Shown: positions 53,807-63,933 of the stretch, in pieces | Layout of the letters: each line of letters opens with the position of its first letter | Numbering within the stretch: the stretch's first letter is position 1 | NCBI RefSeq assembly: GCF_002204795.1 | Contig: NZ_NIXO01000006.1 | Location: 97,430 to 161,429, forward strand | Direction of reading: 5' to 3' | Source of the DNA: Pseudomonas sp. K2I15 | Lineage (GTDB): Bacteria > Pseudomonadota > Gammaproteobacteria > Pseudomonadales > Pseudomonadaceae | Length of the DNA: 64,000 bases | Translations under genes and position numbers: made by a program | Notes under the pieces: generated by a model | The model's input: the letters and a program-made list of their open reading frames with translations, nothing else | The model's database searches: none | What the model was told of the DNA's origin: nothing

Positions 53807-54848
53807 ATGATCTGCAACTGCTGGGCCCGCGTGCCTATGGCGAGGCCCTGGGCAGCGCCGTTCTGAAGGCTACCGCTGAAGACTTCCAGGTGGATGAAGT
53901 GCTGGATATCCCGCTGACCGGCGAGGGTGAACACCTGTGGTTGTGGGTGGAAAAGCGCGGCCTGAATACCGAAGAAGCCGCGCGGCGGATTGCCAAGGCG
54001 GCGGGTGTGTCGTTGCGCACCGTCAGCTACGCCGGGCTCAAGGACCGCCAGGCGCTGACCCGCCAGTGGTTCAGCGTGCAGTTGCCGGGCAAGGCTGATC
54101 CGGATCTGAGTGGGGCGGAAAACGACACCCTGAAGATCCTCAAGACCGGCCGCCACAAGCGCAAGCTGCAGCGCGGCGCGCATTCGGCCAACGGTTTTAC
54201 CTTGCGCCTGACCCAGTTTGCCGGCGATGCCGCTGCCATCGAAGCGCGCCTGCAACTGATCGCCAAACAAGGTATCCCCAACTATTTTGGCACCCAGCGT
54301 TTCGGCCATAACGGCGGCAACGTCGTCGATGCCCGCGACTGGGCCGCGCGCAAGGCCTTGCCGGAGCAGCGCAATGTGCGTTCGCGCCTGCTCTCGACGG
54401 CGCGCAGCTTCCTGTTCAATAAAGTGTTGGCGGCGCGGGTGGCCGACGGTTCCTGGCAGCGCGCTCAGGTCGGCGACTTACTGGCGTTTACCGACAGCCG
54501 CAGCTTTTTCCCGGCGGGGGAGGCTGAATGCAGCGACCCGCGCCTGGCGATCCTGGACCTGCATCCCACCGGGCCGCAGTGGGGCGAGGGCGATTCGCCT
54601 GCCGCCGGTGCTACGCATGCGTTGGAACAGGCGATCGCCGACGGTGAAGCCGACCTGCGCGATTGGCTGGTGAATGCCGGCATGAGCCAGGAACGTCGCA
54701 TTCTTCGACTGCCCATTGGCGGGTTGACGTGGCATTATCCCGAACCTGACATTCTGCAATTGGAATTCGTCCTGCCGGCTGGATGCTTCGCCACTGTCTT
54801 GGTGCGCGAGCTTGTAGATCTGGTGCCGGTGGGGCAGACGGACAGCCC

Positions 54849-54861
<13 letters not shown>
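53803..54861 (+). CDS. truD: tRNA pseudouridine-13 synthase TruD
   Basis: TruD (352 residues) makes pseudouridine 13 in tRNA-Glu. The catalytic Asp is in [15 protein letters not shown], and the TRUD insertion domain follows ([14 protein letters not shown]). It is coupled to ispF upstream; its end overlaps the surE start by 13 bases. Confidence 0.97.
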
Positions 54862-56275
<1,414 letters not shown>

Positions 56276-56418
56276 TCAATTATTCCTGTGCACTGAATTC
56301 TATTGCCGGGTATGTGTCTTACGGCGGGGTCTATTGAGTCAACATGATCAGCCGTAGGAATTAAACATGGTGAATTTTTCTTTAGAATCGTGTTTCCAGT
56401 AAAAATCCAACGGCCAGT

Positions 56419-56424
56419 TATACT
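56419..56424 (+). promoter_or_regulatory. candidate -10 for nlpD
   Basis: TATACT lies 62 bases before the nlpD GTG. No good -35 is seen at 17 bases; TTTCCA (56393-56398) is 20 bases upstream. Sigma-S or activator use is possible. Confidence 0.35.
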
Positions 56425-56485
56425 TGCGTCATATTTCAAGCCTGATACAGGCGTTCATAGTCAGCCACCACAAAGGGAGCGGCGG

Positions 56486-57319
56486 GTGAGTCTCACGGTC
56501 ATTGCACAGCGTATGAGTCAAACAAGCTTTCAGCGACTGGTGATTGGCCTTGTCTTGAGTTCCTTGTTGGCGGCTTGCTCAAGTACGCCATCCGGTGCGC
56601 GGGTGGTTGATCGCAATAATGCGGTACCGCAAAAACCTACCGTTACCACCGGGCAATATGTAGTGCGCAAGGGCGATACGATGTTCTCGATCGCCTTCCG
56701 TTATGGGTGGGATTACAAAGCGCTGGCCGCCCGTAACAACATTCCTGTGCCTTATACGATACATCCGGGTCAGACGATCCGTTTCGATGGGCGAACCGGT
56801 TCAGCACCGACCGCCGTTGTCACAAATACGGCGTCGTCGCCGTCGTCGTCGAGCAAAACTACAATCATCACCCGGCCTGCAGGCACCGCCGCGCCTAGCG
56901 TTGCGAGCAAACCGGCACCTGCGCCACTGCCGCCCGCAGGGCCTGCACCGACCGGTTGGGGATGGCCTTCAAATGGTGTTTTAATTGGAAAATTCTCTTC
57001 AAACGGTAGTTTGAATAAAGGCATTGATATCGCCGGGGATTTGGGACAGCCTGTTTTGGCTGCGTCTGATGGGACAGTGGTGTACGCCGGGAGTGGTTTA
57101 CGGGGCTACGGCGAGCTGGTCATCATCAAACACAGCGATACCTACGTTAGTGCCTACGGTCACAACCGCAGGCTGTTGGTTCGGGAGGGACAGCAGGTCA
57201 AAGTCGGACAGACAATTGCCGAAATGGGGTCAACTGGTACAGACCGGGTGAAACTGCACTTTGAGATTCGCCGCCAAGGGAAGCCTGTTGATCCGCTGCA
57301 ATTCCTTCCCCGTCGTTGA
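56486..57319 (+). CDS. nlpD: murein hydrolase activator NlpD
   Basis: NlpD (277 residues) is an outer-membrane lipoprotein with a LysM domain (YVVRKGDTMFSIAFRYGWDY) and a C-terminal M23/LytM domain. The lipobox is LLAACSS. The LytM active site is degenerate (NKGIDIAG instead of the HxxxD form, and KLHFEIR instead of HxH), as in E. coli NlpD, which activates an amidase rather than cutting itself. The GTG at 56486 has AAGGGAG upstream; ATG 56513 is an alternative. The rpoS promoter lies within it. Confidence 0.93.
   Translation: MSLTVIAQRMSQTSFQRLVIGLVLSSLLAACSSTPSGARVVDRNNAVPQKPTVTTGQYVVRKGDTMFSIAFRYGWDYKALAARNNIPVPYTIHPGQTIRFDGRTGSAPTAVVTNTASSPSSSSKTTIITRPAGTAAPSVASKPAPAPLPPAGPAPTGWGWPSNGVLIGKFSSNGSLNKGIDIAGDLGQPVLAASDGTVVYAGSGLRGYGELVIIKHSDTYVSAYGHNRRLLVREGQQVKVGQTIAEMGSTGTDRVKLHFEIRRQGKPVDPLQFLPRR
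57000..57013 (+). promoter_or_regulatory. PsrA operator upstream of rpoS
   Basis: CAAAC-GGTA-GTTTG fits the PsrA consensus (G/C)AAAC-N2-4-GTTT(G/C) exactly. It lies about 420 bases upstream of the rpoS ATG, inside nlpD. In P. aeruginosa and P. putida PsrA activates rpoS from such a site just upstream of the main promoter. Confidence 0.75.
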
Positions 57320-57331
57320 TGTGTTGTTACC

Positions 57332-57362
57332 AGCCTGTTCCCTCACGTAGAAGGAACAGGCT
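57332..57362 (+). promoter_or_regulatory. stem-loop in the nlpD-rpoS gap
   Basis: AGCCTGTTCC and GGAACAGGCT form a perfect 10-bp stem with an 11-base loop, 66 bases before rpoS. No T tract follows, so it is more likely an rpoS leader structure than a terminator. Confidence 0.65.
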
Positions 57363-57427
57363 CCAGCGTTGCCAAGGATAAAGGCGTCGCTTGAGCTTGA
57401 GGTCGAACTCACCAAAGGACTATAACA

Positions 57428-58432
57428 ATGGCTCTCAGTAAAGAAGCGCCGGAGTTTGACATCGACGATGAGGTTCTCCTTATGGAGACTGTCATCGATA
57501 CGGAATCGATGTCGAATGAGGGACCTGCTGTACCTTCAGTTCGCACCAAGTCCAAAAACTCCACCGCGTTAAAGCAACACAAATACATTGATTACACGCG
57601 GGCGCTCGACGCGACCCAGTTGTACCTCAATGAAATCGGCTTTTCCCCTCTGCTCACTCCCGAAGAAGAAGTCTTTTTTGCGCGCTTGTCGCAAAAGGGC
57701 GATCCGGCTGGGCGCAAGCGCATGATTGAAAGCAACCTGCGACTGGTGGTGAAAATCGCCCGACGCTATGTTAATCGTGGGCTGTCCCTGTTGGACTTGA
57801 TCGAGGAAGGCAATCTCGGCCTGATCCGGGCGGTGGAGAAGTTCGACCCAGAGCGGGGCTTCCGCTTTTCGACCTACGCCACCTGGTGGATTCGTCAGAC
57901 CATCGAACGGGCGATCATGAATCAAACCCGAACGATCCGGCTGCCGATCCATGTGGTCAAGGAGCTCAACGTCTACCTGCGGGCGGCGCGTGAGCTGACA
58001 CAAAAACTCGATCATGAACCTTCGCCTGAAGAAATCGCCAACCTGCTGGAAAAACCGGTGGGAGAGGTCAAGCGCATGCTCGGTCTCAATGAGCGGGTGT
58101 CTTCAGTCGATGTCTCGCTGGGTCCGGATTCGGATAAAACCCTGCTGGACACCCTGACCGATGATCGTCCTACGGACCCTTGTGAGTTGCTGCAGGACGA
58201 CGATCTGTCGCAAAGCATCGACCAGTGGCTCTCGGAGCTGACGGACAAACAGCGTGAGGTGGTGATTCGCCGCTTCGGGCTGCGTGGCCACGAAAGCAGC
58301 ACCCTGGAGGATGTTGGCCTGGAGATTGGCTTGACCCGTGAGCGGGTGCGGCAGATCCAGGTAGAGGGCCTCAAGCGCTTGCGTGAGATCCTGGAGAAGA
58401 ATGGCCTGTCGAGCGAGTCGTTGTTTCAGTAA
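57428..58432 (+). CDS. rpoS: RNA polymerase sigma factor RpoS
   Basis: RpoS (334 residues) directs stationary-phase and stress transcription. Regions 1.2-2.4 are seen in [20 protein letters not shown] and [20 protein letters not shown], and region 4 helix-turn-helix in [20 protein letters not shown]. It has an intact length for a pseudomonad. AAAGGA precedes the ATG. Transcription is probably set by PsrA (see the operator inside nlpD) and by the nlpD promoter. Confidence 0.98.
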   Translation: MALSKEAPEFDIDDEVLLMETVIDTESMSNEGPAVPSVRTKSKNSTALKQHKYIDYTRALDATQLYLNEIGFSPLLTPEEEVFFARLSQKGDPAGRKRMIESNLRLVVKIARRYVNRGLSLLDLIEEGNLGLIRAVEKFDPERGFRFSTYATWWIRQTIERAIMNQTRTIRLPIHVVKELNVYLRAARELTQKLDHEPSPEEIANLLEKPVGEVKRMLGLNERVSSVDVSLGPDSDKTLLDTLTDDRPTDPCELLQDDDLSQSIDQWLSELTDKQREVVIRRFGLRGHESSTLEDVGLEIGLTRERVRQIQVEGLKRLREILEKNGLSSESLFQ

Positions 58433-58451
58433 CGACCTGTAGGCAGCTATG

Positions 58452-58490
58452 AAAACGCCCGGTGCATGTGAATGCACCGGGCGTTTTGAT
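58452..58490 (+). terminator. intrinsic terminator of rpoS
   Basis: AAAACGCCCGGTGCAT and ATGCACCGGGCGTTTT form a long perfect stem 20 bases after the rpoS stop, with TTTTGATTT following. Confidence 0.9.
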
Positions 58491-58534
58491 TTGTGCCGAT
58501 CATTCCCACGCGGAGCGCGGTAACGAGCGGGCAC

Positions 58535-58567
58535 AAAAAAGCCCCGCTTTTAAGGGCGGGGCTTTTC
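58535..58567 (-). terminator. intrinsic terminator of the minus-strand cold-shock gene
   Basis: AAAAAAGCCCCGC and GCGGGGCTTTT form a strong stem; read on the minus strand it ends in TTTTTTGT. It lies 18 bases after the csp stop codon. Confidence 0.85.
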
Positions 58568-58584
58568 GACTAAATCAGTACAAG

Positions 58585-58794
58585 TTAGATAACTTGAACT
58601 TCTTCAGCTTGCATGCCTTTCTGACCGCGGGTAGCGATGAAAGAAACCTGTTGGCCTTCTTTCAGGCTTTTGAAGCCGTCGGATTGGATAGCTTTGAAGT
58701 GAACGAACAGGTCGTCACCGGATTGTGGAGTGATGAAGCCGAAGCCTTTTTCATCGTTGAACCACTTAACGGTACCAGTTTGGCGATTAGACAT
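58585..58794 (-). CDS. cold-shock protein (CspA/CapA type)
   Basis: This 69-residue CspA family protein has canonical RNP1 (KGFGFITP) and RNP2 (LFVHFKAI), closer to the standard than the copy at 6.2 kb. AAGGAG lies before the ATG. The long upstream gap of over 300 bases is typical of cold-shock genes with regulatory 5' leaders. It is divergent from dcd. In P. putida a cold-shock gene also neighbours dcd. Confidence 0.95.
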   Translation of the reverse strand: MSNRQTGTVKWFNDEKGFGFITPQSGDDLFVHFKAIQSDGFKSLKEGQQVSFIATRGQKGMQAEEVQVI

Positions 58795-59172
58795 GGTGTA
58801 TCTCCTTGGACAAAGTTAACTGCGACTCAGGAAAAGCCCTGGCCGAGACTGAGTGCAAAGAGCAGGAAAAATTCTTGGAGATGGTTGGATCGAAATTCAA
58901 CATATCGTGTAGAGATTCTCAGTGACACAAGCAGCACAGTGGCGCCACCTTAACCCTTTTTCCGGAACGTGCCAATGGTATTTCCGAAGGTTTCTCTATT
59001 TTCGTGACTGGCGGCAGCCTGATACCGCACCAACATCCCCTAATTGAAGGTGCGCCCCGCCCAGCAGGGGCTGCACGGCGGCAAGAAAAACAGCCGCCCC
59101 TTTGAACCACGGGGCCAGCCCCGGTAAGATGCCCAACAGAATTTTTTCACCTCGCTATTCAGGACACCCGCC
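58795..59172. other. csp-dcd divergent intergenic region
   Basis: This 378-base gap has no supported gene. The left part is the probable long 5' leader of the cold-shock gene on the minus strand. The right part holds a good dcd promoter and several GC-rich inverted repeats (for example GCCCC/GGGGC at about 59052-59070). Confidence 0.6.
59102..59130 (+). promoter_or_regulatory. sigma-70 promoter for dcd
   Basis: TTGAAC (59102-59107) and TAAGAT (59125-59130) are 17 bases apart. The spacer holds the palindrome CGGGGCCAGCCCCG, unusual for a constitutive promoter. Confidence 0.6.
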
Positions 59173-59739
59173 ATGAGCATCAAATCGGACAAGTGGATTC
59201 GCCGCATGGCGCAAGAGCACGGCATGATCGAGCCCTTCGTGGAGCGCCAGATGCGCGGCGAAGGCGCTGAGCGGCTGATTTCGTTCGGGGTTTCCAGCTA
59301 CGGCTACGATGTACGCTGCGCCGATGAGTTCAAGGTGTTCACCAACATCAACTCGGCGACCGTCGATCCGAAAAACTTCGACGAAAAAAGCTTCGTCGAC
59401 GTCAAGAGCGACGTCTGCATCATCCCGCCAAACTCCTTTGCGCTGGCGCGCACCGTCGAGTTCTTCCGCATCCCGCGCAACGTCCTGACCATCTGCCTGG
59501 GCAAAAGCACCTACGCGCGCTGCGGCATCATCGTCAACGTGACGCCGCTTGAGCCGGAATGGGAAGGGCACGTGACCCTGGAGTTCTCCAACACCACCAC
59601 CTTGCCGGCGAAAATCTACGCCAACGAAGGCGTGGCACAGATGCTGTTCTTCGAATCCGACGAAGAGTGCGAAGTGTCCTATAAGGACCGTGGCGGCAAG
59701 TATCAGGGCCAGCGCGGCGTCACTCTCCCACGTACCTGA
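59173..59739 (+). CDS. dcd: dCTP deaminase
   Basis: Dcd (188 residues) deaminates dCTP to dUTP, a main source of dUMP for thymidylate. It is a trimeric dUTPase-fold enzyme; [20 protein letters not shown] and [13 protein letters not shown] are family motifs, with the catalytic Glu in the last. It precedes a small Pro-rich ORF; in P. putida the same small gene order is seen. Confidence 0.96.
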   Translation: MSIKSDKWIRRMAQEHGMIEPFVERQMRGEGAERLISFGVSSYGYDVRCADEFKVFTNINSATVDPKNFDEKSFVDVKSDVCIIPPNSFALARTVEFFRIPRNVLTICLGKSTYARCGIIVNVTPLEPEWEGHVTLEFSNTTTLPAKIYANEGVAQMLFFESDEECEVSYKDRGGKYQGQRGVTLPRT

Positions 59740-59774
59740 TTGAATCGTCTTACAGGCTAAGGGAATTTGTCAGC

Positions 59775-59803
59775 GGGCAGGCACTCTATTGGGTGTACTG
59801 CCC
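59775..59803 (+). terminator. hairpin after dcd
   Basis: GGGCAG and CTGCCC with inner CACTC/GGGTG pairs form an imperfect stem without a T tract. It may end dcd transcripts weakly. Confidence 0.4.
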
Positions 59804-59846
59804 CGACGCGTGCACAACGCGCCGGGCCACGCTTGAGGAGTCCCCT

Positions 59847-60050
59847 ATGAAGCTCGATCCGCGAATCAGCGCCGAACTCGCCCGGCTTGAACCCAACCAG
59901 ATTGGTGTTTTGGCCTGGTCCTTGATGGCCGATCCCGCCGCAGGCGGCATTCCCGGCCAGCCCGGCCCCGATGATCCCTGGCCCAACCAGCCTGAAGAAC
60001 CGGGTGAGCCCACTCTCCCAGACGAACCGCCTCCCGCCCCCGTGGCTTGA
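59847..60050 (+). CDS. small Pro-rich hypothetical protein (67 aa)
   Basis: This is a 67-residue ORF with an N-terminal part that could form a short helix (MKLDPRISAELARLEPNQIG). A Pro/Glu/Asp-rich tail follows (PGPDDPWPNQPEEPGEPTLP). GAGGAG sits seven bases before the ATG, a strong ribosome site. It is convergent with pdeM. I do not recognise the family. The tail resembles linkers or surface-exposed disordered regions. Confidence 0.6.
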   Translation: MKLDPRISAELARLEPNQIGVLAWSLMADPAAGGIPGQPGPDDPWPNQPEEPGEPTLPDEPPPAPVA

Positions 60051-60081
60051 TTTCCCGCACTTGTCGCCAATGGTCAGTTGC

Positions 60082-60738
60082 TCAACGCACTGGCCATACT
60101 TCGTGGTCTGCGATCACAAATATCTGGCTGTCTTTTTCCTGAGTCACGGCATAACCCCCCGTAAATGCTCCGAACGCGGGCAACAGGCTGACCTGGGTGC
60201 CAAGCAGGAAGCACGGCAGGCGCAAGCTTTGCCGGCCCTTGCCCCGCAGGCGATACACCGGATGCACGTGCCCGGCCAGTACATGGTGGCTCGCATGGGC
60301 GTCCGGTTCGTGCTGCAAGGCAAACGGCCCCATTAGCAGCGGTTCGGGCACCACCTCAATGTTCAGATCCCCAGGCGGGTCGCCTGCGCGTTTGTCGTGA
60401 TTGCCGCGAATCAGCGTCAGCTCGACACCAGAATGACGCTCACGCCAGGCTCTGAGGGCGTTCAGGGTGCCACTGGCGTGAGAGCCGGGCCCATGGAGAA
60501 AATCGCCGAGAAAGATCACCTGCGCGCACGGGAAAGCCGTCAGCAGCCGGTCCAGGCGCTGAAGGTTATCCGTCGTCGTGCCCTGTGGCACCGGCTGGCC
60601 CAGGCTGCGATAGGCCGATGCCTTGCCAAAATGCGCATCGGCGATCAGCAGGCACTTTCTCGCGGGCCAATAGACTGCCTTGTCCGCCAGCAACCACAGC
60701 TCTTCGTCTGCCAGAGGTATCGGGTAATGAGCGGGCAT
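60082..60738 (-). CDS. pdeM: ligase-associated metallophosphoesterase PdeM
   Basis: This 218-residue calcineurin-like phosphoesterase is of the ligase-associated DNA-damage-response type. Metal motifs are DAHFGK, GDFLHG, RGNHDK and GHVHP. Its start overlaps the helicase stop by one base (TGATG). In many bacteria this gene occurs with an Lhr-like helicase, an ATP-dependent DNA ligase and an exonuclease; here only the helicase is seen next to it. The substrate is unproven. Confidence 0.9.
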   Translation of the reverse strand: MPAHYPIPLADEELWLLADKAVYWPARKCLLIADAHFGKASAYRSLGQPVPQGTTTDNLQRLDRLLTAFPCAQVIFLGDFLHGPGSHASGTLNALRAWRERHSGVELTLIRGNHDKRAGDPPGDLNIEVVPEPLLMGPFALQHEPDAHASHHVLAGHVHPVYRLRGKGRQSLRLPCFLLGTQVSLLPAFGAFTGGYAVTQEKDSQIFVIADHEVWPVR

Positions 60739-63215
60739 CAGTTCTTCCCGTTATCGGCGACTTTTTCCAAGTCCTTGACCATCCGCGCAATACGCTCCGA
60801 GAGCTTTTCCGAACTCAGGCTTTCCCGAAAACGCTCCACCAGTAGCGGAAAGGCCAGTGGCGTAGGTCGTTTGATGCGATGCAGGTCCAGTTTCAATCCC
60901 GACAAGTGGCGCAACGTCTCTTCCAACCGACGAATATCCAACTCTTCGCGCAGGACTTCTTCCCCGGCCTGGGTCAGCAACAGGTTTTGCGGGTCGTACT
61001 GTTTGAACACTTCAAAGAACAAACCGCTGGAGGCCTGAACCTGACGCGTACTTTTCGGCGCCCCTGGGTAGCCGGCGAACACCAGCCCGGCGATCCGTGC
61101 GATCTCACGAAAGCGCCGCAGGGCCAGCTCACCGGCATTCAGGCTCGCTATCACGTCATCCAGCAGATGATCCGCACTCAGCAATTGCCCGTTCAATAAC
61201 TCAGGCCAATCCATCTCGGTCGCGCTTAGCAGTTCCAGCCCGTAATCATTGACCGCAATCGAAAACGTCACCGCCTGTTGCTGGCTGACCCGCCAAGCCA
61301 GCAGGCTTGCCAACCCCAAGTGCACCTGGCGCCCGGCGAACGGATACAGAAACAGGTGCCAGCCTTCCCGGGACTTCAGCGCCTCGGCCAGCAAATGCTC
61401 GCGGGTCGGCAGCCCGGACCAGCGCAACTGGGTTTCCAGCAACGGTTGCACCGCTTGCATCTCCGGGCCGAGGAATTGACCGTGGGCGGCCGCATCAAAG
61501 CGCTCGACCACCGCCTGGGCCAGCTCGTTGGAAAGCGGCATACGTCCACCATTCCAGCGCGGTACGGCGGCCTTTTTCGCGGTACTGCGCCGTACATAAG
61601 CGGTCATGTTTTCCACCCGCACCAATTCCAGCAAACGCCCGGCGAACAGGAAGCCATCTCCTGGCTTCAGGCGCGCAATAAAGCCTTCCTCGACACTGCC
61701 CAGGGTCTTGCCGCCGCCGCCCTTGCTCCAGAATTTCAGCTGGATGCTGGCGTCGCTGACGATCGTGCCCACGCTCATGCGATGGCGTCGCGCCAGCCGC
61801 GCATCGGGCACGTGCCAAACGCCGTGTTCGTCTGGCTCAACCCGGCGATAATCCGGGTAGGCGGTCAGCGACAGGCCGCCATGGCGCACGAAACCCAGGG
61901 CCCACGCCCAATCCGCGTCGCTCAGGTCACGATAGGCCCAGGCTGTACGTACCTCCGCCAGCAGCGCATCCGGCACAAAGCCGCCGCCCAGCGCCATGCT
62001 CACCAGATGCTGCACCAGCACGTCCAGGGGCTTTTGGGGCGATTGACGGGCTTCGATGCGCCGCTGGGCAATCGCATCCTGCGCGGCAGCCGCCTCCACC
62101 AGTTCCAGGCTGTGAGTTGGCACCAGCGTCACCCGCGACGGTCGTCCCGGCGCATGGCCAGAGCGCCCGGCGCGTTGCATCAGGCGGGCTACACCCTTGG
62201 CCGAGCCGATTTGCAGCACCCGTTCCACCGGCAGAAAATCCACCCCCAAGTCCAGGCTGGAGGTACACACCACCGCCTTCAGTTGCCCATCCTTCAAGGC
62301 GCGCTCGACCCAATCGCGTGTCTCCCGGGAAAGCGAGCCGTGGTGCAGGGCAATCACTCCGGCCCAGTCGGGGCGAGCGTCGAGCAAGGCCTGGTACCAG
62401 ATCTCTGATTGCGCGCGCGTGTTGGTAAATACCAGGCAACTGCTGCTGGCATCGACCTCGGCGACCACCTGCGGGAGCATTTTCAGGCCGATATGGCCGG
62501 CCCATGGGAAGCGCTCGATCACCGGTGGCAGGAGGGTGTCTACCTGCAATTGTTTAGTGGTTTGGCCTTGGATGTTGATCCCGGCGCCTTGTGGGATCAA
62601 CACCTCCAGCGCGTGGGCTTGATTGCCCAAGGTTGCGGAAATGCCCCACACAATAAGATCAGGGTGCCATTGCCGCAGGCGGGCGAGGGCGAGTTGCAGT
62701 TGCACGCCGCGTTTGTTGCCGATCAGTTCGTGCCATTCGTCCACTACCACCATGCGCAGATGGGACAGGCTGGTTTGGCTGTCGGCGCGGGCGAGCATCA
62801 GCGTCAGGCTTTCCGGGGTGGTGATCAGGGTGGTGGGCAGGCGGCGGCTCTGGCGGGCGCGCTCGCTGTTGCTGGTGTCGCCGGTGCGCAGGCCGACGCT
62901 CCAGGGGATGTTCAGGGATTGGAGCGGTGCTTCAAGGGCGCGTGCGGTGTCGGCGGCCAGGGCGCGCATGGGGGTTATCCACAGGACTGTCAGCGGCTCG
63001 GCGGGTGCTTTGCGTTTACGGGGAGTGTCTTCGGTGATGGCGAAGCGGTTGAGGGCGGCGAGCCACAGTGCGTAGGTTTTCCCGGCGCCGGTGCTGGCGT
63101 GGAGCAGTCCCGATTGGCCTTCTTTGACTGCCTTCCATACGTGTTTCTGGAAGGCGAACGGGGTCCAGCCCTTGGTGGTGAACCAGTCTTTGGCGAAGTT
63201 GGGGGATTTGGCCAT
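60738..63215 (-). CDS. ligase-associated DEXH-box helicase (Lhr-like)
   Basis: This 825-residue SF2 helicase has Walker A STGAGKT (about residues 41-47), a DEWH box, motif [15 protein letters not shown], and a long C-terminal Lhr-core region. It is likely a 3'-5' translocase in a DNA-repair cassette with PdeM. The start follows no strong ribosome site. The gene faces away from a repeat island, so companion ligase and exonuclease genes, if present, lie beyond the window or have been displaced. Confidence 0.92.
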   Translation of the reverse strand: MAKSPNFAKDWFTTKGWTPFAFQKHVWKAVKEGQSGLLHASTGAGKTYALWLAALNRFAITEDTPRKRKAPAEPLTVLWITPMRALAADTARALEAPLQSLNIPWSVGLRTGDTSNSERARQSRRLPTTLITTPESLTLMLARADSQTSLSHLRMVVVDEWHELIGNKRGVQLQLALARLRQWHPDLIVWGISATLGNQAHALEVLIPQGAGINIQGQTTKQLQVDTLLPPVIERFPWAGHIGLKMLPQVVAEVDASSSCLVFTNTRAQSEIWYQALLDARPDWAGVIALHHGSLSRETRDWVERALKDGQLKAVVCTSSLDLGVDFLPVERVLQIGSAKGVARLMQRAGRSGHAPGRPSRVTLVPTHSLELVEAAAAQDAIAQRRIEARQSPQKPLDVLVQHLVSMALGGGFVPDALLAEVRTAWAYRDLSDADWAWALGFVRHGGLSLTAYPDYRRVEPDEHGVWHVPDARLARRHRMSVGTIVSDASIQLKFWSKGGGGKTLGSVEEGFIARLKPGDGFLFAGRLLELVRVENMTAYVRRSTAKKAAVPRWNGGRMPLSNELAQAVVERFDAAAHGQFLGPEMQAVQPLLETQLRWSGLPTREHLLAEALKSREGWHLFLYPFAGRQVHLGLASLLAWRVSQQQAVTFSIAVNDYGLELLSATEMDWPELLNGQLLSADHLLDDVIASLNAGELALRRFREIARIAGLVFAGYPGAPKSTRQVQASSGLFFEVFKQYDPQNLLLTQAGEEVLREELDIRRLEETLRHLSGLKLDLHRIKRPTPLAFPLLVERFRESLSSEKLSERIARMVKDLEKVADNGKN

Positions 63216-63332
63216 GCTTGGGGCTCTGGGGGTGTATTTCAGAGACCTTTGCGGTGGGGGAAAGGTTTAACTGCGATTGGCAGGGGGGCCCGTGCCGGGC
63301 TGACCATCTCATTAGGGCTCTGCCCCGCCTGT

Positions 63333-63539
63333 CGGCGCCTCGCTTAGGCTCGGCGTTCCCGAACAAAGGCACCGCGAAGCGGGCCGCCGCGCTGGGCCAT
63401 CCTTGGCCCAGCGCGGCTAAACCGGCGTCCTGCCGGTTTACCTGCTCCGCAATACCTGCGTTCGGTCTCGGGCTGAATGGAGCAGGCAGATCAAAATCAA
63501 CAGCAAAAGCACAGCGGCCTACCGGCCGGCTTGAGTGTT
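63333..63539 (+). repeat. long intergenic repeat, left copy
   Basis: It matches, in inverse complement, the sequence at 63723-63933 over about 200 bases. It includes GCCTCGCTTAGGCTCGG near the left end, a GCCGCG hairpin (63386-63417), AAACCGG/CCGGTTT (63419-63439) and GCGTTCGG. It resembles the long repeats described in P. fluorescens SBW25, but the family name is uncertain. Confidence 0.8.
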
Positions 63540-63582
63540 AGAAGCAAGGGCCAGATCCAGAGCGAAAGCAGAGCTGCTTTTC

Positions 63583-63682
63583 TGTGGGAGCGGGCTTGCT
63601 CGCGAAAAACCCGAGAACGCCGCGTTGAATCAGGATGCCAACGTCATCGTTAACGACCTTCGCGAGCAAGCCCGCTCCCACA
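63583..63682. repeat. REPIN
   Basis: Left arm TGTGGGAGCGGGCTTGCTCG and right arm ending CGCTCCCACA, with a spacer of about 50 bases. It sits in the middle between the two long inverted repeats. Confidence 0.93.
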
Positions 63683-63722
63683 TTTGAACCGTGCCCGCTT
63701 TAGCTTTTGATTTTGCTTCACC

Positions 63723-63933
63723 ACACTCAAGCCGGCCTGTAGGCCGCTGTGCTCTTGCTTTTGATCTTGATCTTAGGCGCCCCGTTAAACCACGCTGGCC
63801 GAACGCAGGTAGTACGGAGCGGGTAAACCGGCAGGACGCCGGTTTAGCCGCGACGGGGCAGGGACGCCCCGTCGCGGCGGCCCGCGCAGTAATACCGGAG
63901 AGAGGGCACACCGAGCCCAAGCGAGGTGCCGAG
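63723..63933 (-). repeat. long intergenic repeat, right copy (inverted)
   Basis: This is the inverse complement of the left copy with about 20 percent differences. The conserved parts include the AAACCGG/CCGGTTT hairpin (63825-63845) and a GCCGCG stem (63847-63878). It continues to the window edge with a hairpin ending in GAGCGGAACC. Confidence 0.8.

Noticed and set aside
58433..58584. An rsmZ-like small RNA downstream of rpoS
   Set aside because: Looked for repeated GGA in hairpin loops; only two ordinary terminators are present.
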